Assembly: GCF_002435945.1 (NCBI RefSeq)
Contig: NZ_DIXC01000021.1
Coordinates: 1 to 44,037, forward strand
DNA length: 44,037 nt
Source of the DNA: Mesotoga sp. UBA6090
Lineage (GTDB): Bacteria > Thermotogota > Thermotogae > Petrotogales > Kosmotogaceae
Reading direction: 5' to 3'
Positions 8,998-17,119 of the stretch are shown in pieces; the first letter of the stretch is position 1; the number at the start of each line of letters is the position of its first letter. The translations under genes and the position numbers were made by a program. The notes under the pieces were generated by a model that worked only from the letters and a program-made list of their open reading frames with translations, searched no databases and was not told the origin of the DNA.

Positions 8998-9592
8998 AAT
9001 GCCCTCCTTTGTTGCGCGATCTTAGAGGATCAACCAAGCTTTAAATGCAACTTTAGTTTATTGCAAGCTGTTCACAAGAACCTCCCAACAAGTATGATAT
9101 CCAAATCTTCAAGACAAGACGCCATTATTGGCATTATCGCACACTTCATTTCTATTCATAGAATTTGAGCTGAGCCCTTTATCAATTGGGAACTAAATTT
9201 AGTAGACATTCGTTATTCACAGTTATTAGTAGCCTTTGGCAATTAGGTGAATACGCTGGAGATTTGAACCTGTAATGCAATAAAGAGCATCAGGGACGCA
9301 TACACCTAAAGAAAACCGAGTTTTGAGACACTATACAGAGAGGTGCCTTGTAATCCTTCTGGTCAACGCATTTCGATTGCTTTGCATCTTTTGCACAAAC
9401 CAATTTCCCTTCCTTGCAACGAAATCTTGAGAATATCCACAGTAATCACAAATAACAAGGAATAGGCGGCGGAAGGGTTCTCTGAAGGAATTCTTTGACA
9501 TTAGTTTATTTTTCCCGCAATTGATAGAATGACTTGAAGTTTCCAAGTTTGCATAATTTGCATAAGACATTCAATCAATGGAGGTAATTACT
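8998..9592. other. Noncoding region upstream of the LacI-type regulator
   Basis: There is no convincing gene. A 79-codon minus-strand frame (9331-9570) has one CxxC pair but no ribosome binding site. A perfect tandem direct repeat TTTGCATAA x2 lies at 9548-9565, 27 nt before the regulator start, and is a candidate protein-binding site. TTGACA at 9495-9500 has no well-spaced -10; TAGAAT at 9525-9530 is 24 nt away. Confidence 0.5.
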
Positions 9593-10591
9593 GTGGCGAC
9601 TCTAAGAGAGATCTCTGAAGCGTCTGGCGTATCCATTTCGACCGTATCAAGAGTACTTAACAATGACGGACGAATCAGCGAAGCCACAAAGAAGAAGGTC
9701 TTGAGAATTGCAAAGAAGCTCGGATACTCAGGTGAGATAGCCAATTGGCCTGGGAGTAAGGTTGTCATGTTCTTTGTTAGCAATCCTCACAGATCAATCG
9801 AAAGCGACGAATTCTTCTCTGGAGTCCAGCGAGGAATATTGAGAGGAGCTGGAGGGTCGGATATTCACTGCCTGGTTCAGTCAATTAGAAGCAGAAAGAG
9901 CTTCGATGAATCGCTTATTCCACTTGATCTTGTCGAAGGCTTGATCGTTGGAGGCATCCCCATGCCTGACGATCTAAAAACGTTCCTATCGGCGGTAAAG
10001 ATTCCGGTAGTCTTAATAGGCAAATATGCAGGTCTGGAATACTTAGCTTCTGTAAACAATGACAATGCGAGAGGTGGCTATCTCGCCGCAAATGAGATTA
10101 TCAAACATGACTACTCCTCAATTACCATTATCACAGGACCAAGAAACGTCTCGACATTCGCCGACAGACTGGAAGGCTTCTTCAAATGTTTGAGCGAAAA
10201 CAGCTTCCCATTTGACCAGGTGAAAATTATTGAATGCAACTCCTTCGAAGAGAGAGACGGAAGACAAGCCATCGAAAGTCATTCCATAACACCGGGAAAG
10301 AAGGAAGTCATTTTCTGCACGACCGATTGGCTTGCAAAAGGTGTGATCGAGGCTCTGCAAGAAAGGAAGGTCTCTATTCCTTCAGAGATAGGCGTTATTG
10401 GATTTGGAGGACTAGATTTCTGCAAAATGATCTCACCAAGAATAACTACCGTCGCACTGAATCCCTATCTTCTTGGAAGAATCGCCGTAACCCTGCTTCA
10501 GGAATTGATGGATGGCAATTCCGAATCAAAGGGAGTTGTGTTTGTGGAACCGTTCTTGATGGAAGGTGAAACTCTAAGGGGGGAGAAGTAA
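9593..10591 (+). CDS. LacI/GalR-family transcriptional regulator
   Basis: A 332-residue regulator. GTG 9593 is chosen over ATG 9578: GGAGGT at 9580-9585 would lie inside the longer version but is ideally spaced (7 nt) for the GTG, and the protein then starts at the usual point, MATLREISEASGVSISTVSR. This N-terminal helix-turn-helix is followed by the LacI hinge helix. A periplasmic-binding-protein-like effector domain runs from about residue 58 (MFFVSNPHRS) to the end, including VIGFGGLDFCKMISPRITTV. It stands first in the sugar locus and overlaps the next gene (TAATG), so it probably senses the imported sugar or its phosphate and controls the cluster. Confidence 0.92.
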   Translation: MATLREISEASGVSISTVSRVLNNDGRISEATKKKVLRIAKKLGYSGEIANWPGSKVVMFFVSNPHRSIESDEFFSGVQRGILRGAGGSDIHCLVQSIRSRKSFDESLIPLDLVEGLIVGGIPMPDDLKTFLSAVKIPVVLIGKYAGLEYLASVNNDNARGGYLAANEIIKHDYSSITIITGPRNVSTFADRLEGFFKCLSENSFPFDQVKIIECNSFEERDGRQAIESHSITPGKKEVIFCTTDWLAKGVIEALQERKVSIPSEIGVIGFGGLDFCKMISPRITTVALNPYLLGRIAVTLLQELMDGNSESKGVVFVEPFLMEGETLRGEK

Positions 10592-11268
10592 TGCATTTCA
10601 GAGAGCTAATGGGTTCTAAAGACAGACTCTTGGTAGTCAGTCTTCCCGAAAACAGTCTCGAGTACGCAAGAGCTGCCGTTGAGAACGGGGCCGACGCAAT
10701 TAAGCTTCACATAAATGTGAAGCACAGAGTAACGGGAAAGGCTCATGTTACATGGACCGATGTTAGAGAGACGGTGAAGTACATTTATTCCACTCTTGGC
10801 TGCTGCATGGGAATCGTTCCAGGAGCGGAGGCAATGGCGTCAGAAGATGAGTTAAGGGAAATGGGTGAATTCGGTCTGAGTTTCTTTGATGTCTATGTCG
10901 ACTACGCCCCGCTCTACATTTTGAAAAACGATCTCTGCAAGATGCTTGCTCTTAATCATACATATTGCAGATCGATGGCCTCACATCTAAGAAGATCGGG
11001 GGCAGATGCGGTAGAGATATCGATCATCGACCCAAAAGACTACGGGAAAGACCTTTCTTTGGAGGACCTTCTCAAATACCTGGAAGTACTAGAGCTTTCA
11101 GGACTGCCTTCCTTTATCCCGACCCAAAAAAGGATTACCGTTGACGATGCAGACAGAATTCTCAGTCTTGGCTTCAAGGGCCTGATAATCGGCCCAATAG
11201 TAACTGGAACCGATATAGGAAGTTTTTCGCGGACTGTCAGGGAGTTCAGCGAGATTGCCAGAGAATGA
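10591..11268 (+). CDS. Uncharacterised TIM-barrel protein, possible sugar-phosphate epimerase or aldolase relative
   Basis: A 225-residue cytoplasmic protein with the alternating pattern of a beta/alpha barrel. Strands appear to be LLVVSL, AIKLHI, GCCMGIVPG, FFDVYVD, AVEISII, PSFIPTQK and GLIIGPIVTG. The C-terminal GFKGLIIGPIVTG followed by a polar TD resembles the phosphate-gripping loop of NanE, TrpF and similar barrels. D-A-I-K-L-H near residues 35-40 and the D in YVDYAP are candidate active-site residues (inference). It overlaps the regulator stop and precedes a sugar binding protein, so a role in converting the imported sugar is likely. I do not recognise a named family. Confidence 0.6.
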   Translation: MHFRELMGSKDRLLVVSLPENSLEYARAAVENGADAIKLHINVKHRVTGKAHVTWTDVRETVKYIYSTLGCCMGIVPGAEAMASEDELREMGEFGLSFFDVYVDYAPLYILKNDLCKMLALNHTYCRSMASHLRRSGADAVEISIIDPKDYGKDLSLEDLLKYLEVLELSGLPSFIPTQKRITVDDADRILSLGFKGLIIGPIVTGTDIGSFSRTVREFSEIARE

Positions 11269-11283
11269 CAAGGAGGTGTGGCA

Positions 11284-12516
11284 ATGAAAAAATGGTTATT
11301 GATTATGATCATCTGTCTTGCTCTGGGTTTCACAGCTCTTGGCAAGACGAAGGTCACAGTTTGGTTTGCAGGTACACCGGAGGCCTTGATGGAGGCCGTG
11401 GACGATCGACTAGTTCCTGCCTTTGAGAAAGGCAACCCTGATATTGAACTCGCTGTAGAGTACATACCGTGGGGCGAGCTTTCCACGAAACTGACCACCG
11501 CCTTTGCTGGCGGCATAGGACCCGACATATTCATGCATGGTCAGGCCGCCATTGCAGGATTTGCGGAAACGGGTGTAATAATGAGCATCGACAGCCTCAT
11601 CGACAAGCTCGAGGATCCAGAGGATTTTGGGGGTACTCTGAGTGTTGGTCTTTACCGAGGCAAGAACTTTATGGTTCCAGTGTTCGGCTCTGGCAGACTT
11701 CTCGCCTACAGGGAAGACTTCTTCGTTGAGAGCGGTCTCGACCCCGATGAACCGCCGTTAACCTGGGAACAGCTAAGAGCCTATGCCGAGGCACTGACGA
11801 TTTATGAGTCGGGAAGGCTAGTTAGGGCAGGTTTGGACATTCCTGTATCGGGGATTGATCTTCAGCAAGTATGGACAGGCTTCCTCATTGCGAACAACGG
11901 CGCTCTCTTCGACAACGACTTCAATCCGACATTCAATGACCAGTCCGGAGTGGAGGCTCTAGAATATTACGTAGACCTGATACGGGAGGCCAAGGTCGCC
12001 TCTGAATACGGTCTTACCCCGGTCGGAAATCTTGCGCCGATTGCGGCGGGCACAGCGGCGATCTGTTTCATGAACAACGAATCTCTCGCTGCCATCAAGG
12101 AATACAGCCCGGACGTTTACTCCAAGATTCGCCTCTCTTTCCCACCTGCAAGATACGAGAGAGCCGGTTTCTACTCCTTCGCGGGCTTCATAGTTTCGAA
12201 CAGCACAAAGAATCTGGAAGCAACTGCAAAGGCTCTTACCTTTTTGACATCAAAAGAAGGACTAATAGAAATTAACACAGCTCTTGGCAGTTTGCCACCA
12301 AGACAGTCCGGTGTCGAGGCTGAGTACATAGCGAATGATCCAAATTTGATGAAATTTGTAGAAGGCTCGAAATACGCCTACGGAAATCCTAATGTTCCTT
12401 TCTGGGTTCAAGCAAGAGATATTATCTCTAAGTATCTCGAACGAGCAATTATGGGAGTCATTACTCCGAAAGACGCGCTAGATGGCGCAGCTGAGGAGAT
12501 AAGCAAACTTAAGTAA
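11284..12516 (+). CDS. Family 1 sugar-binding protein of an ABC importer
   Basis: A 410-residue exported binding protein. ATG 11284 follows AGGAGGTG at ideal distance; GTG 11278 lies inside that site. The signal peptide MKKWLLIMIICLALGFTALG precedes the mature KTKVTVWFAG. The family 1 pattern is clear: VTVWFAGTPE, FEKGNPDIELAVEYIPWGEL, a TTAFAGGIGPDIFMHG lobe, and a C-terminal segment with FLTSKEGLIEINTALG and LPPRQSG. Aromatic residues (W, Y, F) scattered through the cleft region suit a carbohydrate ligand. It is the first of the three importer genes and is followed by a stem-loop. Confidence 0.92.
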   Translation: MKKWLLIMIICLALGFTALGKTKVTVWFAGTPEALMEAVDDRLVPAFEKGNPDIELAVEYIPWGELSTKLTTAFAGGIGPDIFMHGQAAIAGFAETGVIMSIDSLIDKLEDPEDFGGTLSVGLYRGKNFMVPVFGSGRLLAYREDFFVESGLDPDEPPLTWEQLRAYAEALTIYESGRLVRAGLDIPVSGIDLQQVWTGFLIANNGALFDNDFNPTFNDQSGVEALEYYVDLIREAKVASEYGLTPVGNLAPIAAGTAAICFMNNESLAAIKEYSPDVYSKIRLSFPPARYERAGFYSFAGFIVSNSTKNLEATAKALTFLTSKEGLIEINTALGSLPPRQSGVEAEYIANDPNLMKFVEGSKYAYGNPNVPFWVQARDIISKYLERAIMGVITPKDALDGAAEEISKLK

Positions 12517-12525
12517 TTTTACAAA

Positions 12526-12555
12526 GGCCGGCTTCCCCTCACGGATCGGCCGGCC
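12526..12555 (+). terminator. Stem-loop between sugar-binding protein and permease genes
   Basis: GGCCGGC (12526-12532) pairs with GCCGGCC (12549-12555) across a 16-nt loop, 9 nt after the binding-protein stop and just upstream of the permease ribosome binding site. A weak T-rich ATTTGTCTTCT follows. It probably attenuates, so that the binding protein exceeds the permeases. Confidence 0.6.
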
Positions 12556-12578
12556 ATTTGTCTTCTAAGAGGTGGCGC

Positions 12579-13460
12579 GTGAGCAGTGCGGGGAAACTCA
12601 AGAGGCGAATAACAGTAACAGCCTTGATCTTCATTGCACCGGTGCTTGTTTACAACTTTATCTTCAAAATAGTCCCGATCTTTGTCTCTCTCTTTCTGAG
12701 TCTAACAAAATTCTCGGGTTTTGGAGACGCCAGGTTCATTGGCCTTGAAAATTACCTTCGGATATTTGGTGACTCGGAGTTCTGGAGAGCGGTTCTTGTG
12801 ACTTTTCAATTCTCAATTGAAGTCCTGCCTCTAAACATGCTGATTTCTCTGCTGCTCGCCTTGCTCGTCAACAGCGCTCTGAAGGGAATGGGAGTTTTCA
12901 GGGCAATTTACTACCTCCCGGTTATTACTCCTATGGTTGCGGCAAGTATGATCTGGATCTGGCTCTATGATCCTCAAATCGGCATATTGAATTTCCTTCT
13001 CTCACTTTTCAACATACCGCCTGTGAATTTTCTCAGAAATCCAAGCACTGCGCTTCATTCAATTGTTGCTATGAGGATATGGAGAGGAGCAGGCTGGAAT
13101 ATGCTTATCTATCTAGCCGGTCTTCAGGGAATTTCAAGAAATCTCTATGAGGCAGCAGCGATCGATGGAGCCTCGTCAGTTCGAAGATTCTTCAGGATCA
13201 CTCTTCCTCTGCTAAGACCGGTTCATGTCTATGTACTGATTGTCGGTATTATCAGCACTCTTCAGTCCTTCACGGAGATGTACGTCATGACAGGAGGGGG
13301 TCCGCTGCAGTCTACGACAACGGTCGGACTTCTTATTTACAGAGCAGCTTTCGACTACATGGATATGGGCTATGCGAGCGCGATGTCGTTCGTTCTTGGG
13401 ATAATAATTATGACCCTGTCCGTTGTCAGCTTCCGATCACGTCAGCAGAAGGAGGCTTAA
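12579..13460 (+). CDS. Sugar ABC importer permease, MalF/UgpA type
   Basis: A 293-residue permease with six hydrophobic helices. GTG 12579 is preferred to TTG 12558, because AAGAGGTGG at 12567-12575 is well spaced for it and lies inside the longer reading. The first helix is TALIFIAPVLVYNFIFKIVP. The conserved cytoplasmic EAA loop is YEAAAIDGASSVRRFFRITLPLL near residues 195-220, and MTGGGPLQSTTTVGLLIY follows, all standard for MalF-like subunits. It works with the next gene; no ATPase gene is in the operon, so a shared MsmK-type ATPase encoded elsewhere is probably used. Confidence 0.92.
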   Translation: MSSAGKLKRRITVTALIFIAPVLVYNFIFKIVPIFVSLFLSLTKFSGFGDARFIGLENYLRIFGDSEFWRAVLVTFQFSIEVLPLNMLISLLLALLVNSALKGMGVFRAIYYLPVITPMVAASMIWIWLYDPQIGILNFLLSLFNIPPVNFLRNPSTALHSIVAMRIWRGAGWNMLIYLAGLQGISRNLYEAAAIDGASSVRRFFRITLPLLRPVHVYVLIVGIISTLQSFTEMYVMTGGGPLQSTTTVGLLIYRAAFDYMDMGYASAMSFVLGIIIMTLSVVSFRSRQQKEA

Positions 13461-13462
13461 GA

Positions 13463-14317
13463 ATGAAGAAAAACAAGCTGAGAACTTTATTACTGCTTTC
13501 GCTTGCCGCAGTCATATTCGGGTCGCCTTTCTTCTGGATGGTTATCTCCTCGCTAAAACCGAATGCGGAGCTATTCGCCTGGCCGCCTACATTCATACCA
13601 AAGACAGTAACTTTGGAACACTATCAATCGGCACTTACCGCCAGAGGCTTCAGCAACTATTTTCTAAACAGCGCCATAGTATCACTGATTTCGATGGCGT
13701 TTAATCTGGTGTTCTGCTCTCTTGCAGGCTATGCCTTTGCCAGACTTGATTTCCCCTTGAAGAACGTCCTATTCGTAGTTCTCTTGAGTACCATGATGAT
13801 ACCCGTTCAGGTGACCCTGGTTCCAACTTTCTTGATGGTGAAATCATTCCCTCTCGTGGGTGGGAATGATATTCTGGGAAGGGGAGGCACCGGTCTTCTC
13901 AACACGTACGCTGGTCTCGTTATCCCCCACATAATGACTGTTTTCGGGGTTTTCATTATGAGGCAGTTCTATATGCAGTTTCCAAAGGAGCTTTCAGAGG
14001 CTGCCAGAATAGATGGTGCCTCCGAACTCGGAATCTTTAGAAAGATCTTTCTTCCACTGGGAAGGCCTGCGATGTCTGCCCTTGCAATTTTCACATTCAC
14101 TCAAGCTTGGGATGATTTTCTCTGGCCCCTTGTGGTTACAAGCGACAGATCTATGAGGACTCTGCAGCTTGGGCTGGAAGTGTTCAAGAACAGGTACACT
14201 GCTGATTGGGGCCCTCTGATGGCCGCGACGACGGTTTCAGTTCTACCCGTCATTATTGTTTTTCTCGTTTTTCAAAGATACTTCACAGATACCGCTTTGA
14301 GCTCCGGAATCAAATAG
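13463..14317 (+). CDS. Sugar ABC importer permease, MalG/UgpE type
   Basis: A 284-residue permease. ATG 13463 has GGAGG at 13451-13455. Features: N-terminal helix with SPFFWMVISSLKPNAELF, the first helix motif of MalG proteins; FLNSAIVSLISMAFNLVFCSLAGYAFARL; the EAA loop PKELSEAARIDGASELGIFRKIFLPLGRP near residues 180-205; and a C-terminus ending in ALSSGIK, typical of the family. It follows the MalF-type gene by 2 nt. The three importer genes form one transport unit whose ATPase is not in the window. Confidence 0.92.
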   Translation: MKKNKLRTLLLLSLAAVIFGSPFFWMVISSLKPNAELFAWPPTFIPKTVTLEHYQSALTARGFSNYFLNSAIVSLISMAFNLVFCSLAGYAFARLDFPLKNVLFVVLLSTMMIPVQVTLVPTFLMVKSFPLVGGNDILGRGGTGLLNTYAGLVIPHIMTVFGVFIMRQFYMQFPKELSEAARIDGASELGIFRKIFLPLGRPAMSALAIFTFTQAWDDFLWPLVVTSDRSMRTLQLGLEVFKNRYTADWGPLMAATTVSVLPVIIVFLVFQRYFTDTALSSGIK

Positions 14318-14333
14318 ACTGGGAAGTGAAGAG

Positions 14334-15662
14334 ATGGATTTAGTTTACGATGTTGTAGTTGTTGGCGGTGGCGTGGCTGGTGTATCGGCAGCCATTGCAG
14401 CCTCCAGAATTGGAGCTAGAGTGCTCCTTCTGGAGAAAGACATGTCATTTGGAGGGGTACTGACTACCGCTTTGGTAAATCCGATGATGACCTTTCATTC
14501 ACCTGCGAGACAGGTGATTGGTGGAATAGGTCAAGAGATGATCGATAGGCTCGTTTCAGTACAAGGAAGTTATGGTCACATAGATGATCCCATAGGTTTT
14601 GTGAAGTCGATCACACCATTCGATCCCGAGAAAATGAAATCATCACTAATTGAACTGCTTGTAGAGGAAGGTGTAGACTTTCTGTTCAACTCACTTGTCG
14701 CAAGTGTATCAAGAGAGGGGGACTCTATTTCAACAATAACAACTGAAAGCACTGGCGAGAAGAACAGAGTTAATGCAGAGGTTTTCATCGATTCAACGGG
14801 TGGGGGAAATCTTTCTATTCGTGCAGGAGCTTATTACAACATTGGAGACGGTAGCCCTTCCAGCTGCCAGCCAATGACACTGGTGATGAGAATTGGAGGC
14901 GTTAATCGAGAAGAGATTGTTTCTTATGTCAATGGAAACAGAGATGATTTTGTTATAGATGAGCATACCGACCTGAGCTATTTGGGAATTGCCGGTTTCT
15001 TCAGCTTCATGAATAGAATTGACGATTATGGAATATCCTTCAAAAGAGACAGGCTTCTGTTCTTCGAGATCCCCTATCATCCCGGTCAGATATTTATGAA
15101 CACAACGAGATATCCTGGTTATGCAAACACGAGCAAAGAGCTTACTAAGGCTCAAAGCAATGGAAACATAGATGTTTGGAGATTCATGAATTTTCTTAAG
15201 AAAGAGATTCCTGGATTTGAAAACTCATTCCTGATTCAAACAGGCTGTCACATTGGAGTTAGAGAGACTACTCACATCGTTGGGGATTACGTTCTGAAAA
15301 CGAATGACTTGATCGATAGAAAACCTTTTGATGACAGTATCGCCGTTGGATCATATCCGATCGATATTCATTTGCCCAGTTCGGCAGAGTTGAAGACGAT
15401 CTCAATTCCTTACCCCGGCGAATACCATATTCCAATGCGTTCGCTAATCCCAAAGGGCTTAGAAAATGTCATTCTTGCCGGGAGAGCAATCAGTGCAGAT
15501 CATACGGCCTTTTCCGCAGTCAGAACCAGCCCTCTTGCAACCGCAACCGGCATGGCTGCAGGTATTACTGCAGCACTCGCTGTGAAACACAGAAGACTTG
15601 TCAGAGATGTGAACATCGACCTGATACAGAGCGAGATCGTTGAGATGGGAGGGATCCTTTGA
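14334..15662 (+). CDS. FAD-dependent oxidoreductase (FAD_oxidored type)
   Basis: A 442-residue flavoprotein. The N-terminus holds a Rossmann dinucleotide-binding motif VVVVGGGVAGVSAAIAASR (residues 5-23) ending in the acidic LLLEKD. The C-terminal part has AGRAISADHTAFSAVRTSPLATATGMAAG, the second FAD-contact region of this family. No signal peptide, so it is cytoplasmic. Members of the family oxidise or rearrange small organic substrates, and several occur in sugar catabolic clusters. Its place after the sugar importer and 4-nt overlap with the DUF4127 gene suggest that it oxidises the imported sugar or a derivative (inference). Confidence 0.85.
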   Translation: MDLVYDVVVVGGGVAGVSAAIAASRIGARVLLLEKDMSFGGVLTTALVNPMMTFHSPARQVIGGIGQEMIDRLVSVQGSYGHIDDPIGFVKSITPFDPEKMKSSLIELLVEEGVDFLFNSLVASVSREGDSISTITTESTGEKNRVNAEVFIDSTGGGNLSIRAGAYYNIGDGSPSSCQPMTLVMRIGGVNREEIVSYVNGNRDDFVIDEHTDLSYLGIAGFFSFMNRIDDYGISFKRDRLLFFEIPYHPGQIFMNTTRYPGYANTSKELTKAQSNGNIDVWRFMNFLKKEIPGFENSFLIQTGCHIGVRETTHIVGDYVLKTNDLIDRKPFDDSIAVGSYPIDIHLPSSAELKTISIPYPGEYHIPMRSLIPKGLENVILAGRAISADHTAFSAVRTSPLATATGMAAGITAALAVKHRRLVRDVNIDLIQSEIVEMGGIL

Positions 15663-17080
15663 AAACAGTAGTTGTTCCAATGGATGATAGACCCCCAAAC
15701 TACCAACTGGTTTCCAAGATAGCAGATCTGAATTGTCTGGAGATCGAATTGCCCGATAAGAACCTGCTCGGAAGATATTTGAGGCCGGGAAATTGCGAGG
15801 AACTGGCCCGATGGATGCTTTCAAGAGAGGCGGACAGATTCATAGTCTCCGTCGATATGCTTTCTTATGGCGGTCTAATAGCCTCAAGAGAAGATGAAAT
15901 CAGTGCGAGAACAGCTATCGACAGACTTAGCTCGGTGAGAGAACTGAGGAGAAGATTCCCAAATGCCGAAATTTTCCTTTCATCAATTGTCAGAAGAGCA
16001 TCTGTCTCCGTTTCATCGGCCGGCTCGAAGGAACTTTGGACGATGCTCAACAACTATCTATGGCTCTCAGGCAATGAAAGAATCAAAGAAGCCGAGGCCG
16101 TAGAAGAGGAACTACCCAGAGGATTTGTCGGCAGATATCGTGAACTCCGCTTGAGAAATCACGAGGTAAATAAGGAATGTCTGAAGCTTGTTAAAGCAGG
16201 TTGTGCAGATCTTCTAGTATTAGCTCAAGAAGACACTTTTCAGCATGGCCCTCAGGAGAGAGAACTGGCTATTCTTGAAGATATGGCGAAAGACCATGTC
16301 ATAGACGACCGCGTGTTCATACATAACGGCGCAGATGAAGTGATTCAGGAGATGCTTTCTTACAGACGAGACCAAGAGTACCCCGTCGAAGTCATTTATG
16401 ACTCACCAGAAACAAGAGAAAAAATCATGGATTTCGAGGACAGAGAGTTTGGGAAGAACGTAGAATCTCATATGAAGCTTCTTGGGATGCGGCAGTCTTC
16501 CGGTTCTTCAACCGGGATTCTGGTTGCTGGCACAAAAATAGACGATTCGATTGAAGCTCTCAAAAACCTAAGTAAGCGGAAGCAGAGGGTCTTCATACTA
16601 GACGTTTTCTGTGCGAACGGTTCTAATCCTTCCTTTGTTGATACTTACCTGGGTTTGGATCTGAAGAACATCTGGGGATACTCTGCCTGGAATACAGCTT
16701 CAAACAGTCTGGGAACTCTTCTTTCTCTGGCCGCCACTTCCAGCTCTTGTGAAGTGGAAAAGAAGGTTTTTGCCGAGTTTTACATCTCTCGGCTTCTTGA
16801 CGACCATCTTTACCAGGGTGTTCTCAGAAACACTCTGGAGAGAATGGTCGATGAATCCGGTGGCGACATATACAAAGTCAGCAAATCCAAGGGACTCTTT
16901 GAAGACTTCAGAGACAATCTCTTTATGCCTAAAGCAGAAGAGTTCCTTGATAGATTCATTCGTGGGAGGAAACTTGACATTTTCGATTTCTCCTCTTCAG
17001 AGAATCGAATATCGATTGAGAAATTCATCCTCCCGTGGGACAGAACTTTTGAATGCGAAATAGAAGTTGTGATTCGCTGA
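15659..17080 (+). CDS. DUF4127 family protein
   Basis: A 473-residue cytoplasmic protein. The start MKTVVVPMDDRPPNYQL, then LPDKNLLGRYLRPGN and DMLSYGGLIASR (residues about 62-73), are the signature blocks of DUF4127 proteins. A later AQEDTFQHGPQERE block (near residues 185-198) and DVFCANGSNPSFVD are also family-like. The D, R, H and E residues in these blocks look like a catalytic or metal site, but no biochemical role is established that I can cite. TTG start at 15659, overlapping the preceding stop, with GGGAGGG five bases upstream. Its linkage to a sugar importer and oxidoreductases points to carbohydrate metabolism. Confidence 0.85.
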   Translation: MKTVVVPMDDRPPNYQLVSKIADLNCLEIELPDKNLLGRYLRPGNCEELARWMLSREADRFIVSVDMLSYGGLIASREDEISARTAIDRLSSVRELRRRFPNAEIFLSSIVRRASVSVSSAGSKELWTMLNNYLWLSGNERIKEAEAVEEELPRGFVGRYRELRLRNHEVNKECLKLVKAGCADLLVLAQEDTFQHGPQERELAILEDMAKDHVIDDRVFIHNGADEVIQEMLSYRRDQEYPVEVIYDSPETREKIMDFEDREFGKNVESHMKLLGMRQSSGSSTGILVAGTKIDDSIEALKNLSKRKQRVFILDVFCANGSNPSFVDTYLGLDLKNIWGYSAWNTASNSLGTLLSLAATSSSCEVEKKVFAEFYISRLLDDHLYQGVLRNTLERMVDESGGDIYKVSKSKGLFEDFRDNLFMPKAEEFLDRFIRGRKLDIFDFSSSENRISIEKFILPWDRTFECEIEVVIR

Positions 17081-17119
17081 ACGAAATCTTGTCTAATCCT
17101 AGTGAAGGGGGTATCTCCA

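Noticed and set aside
9331..9570. 79-codon minus-strand frame with one CxxC pair
   Set aside because: No ribosome binding site and only one pair of cysteines; position upstream of a regulator fits promoter DNA better.
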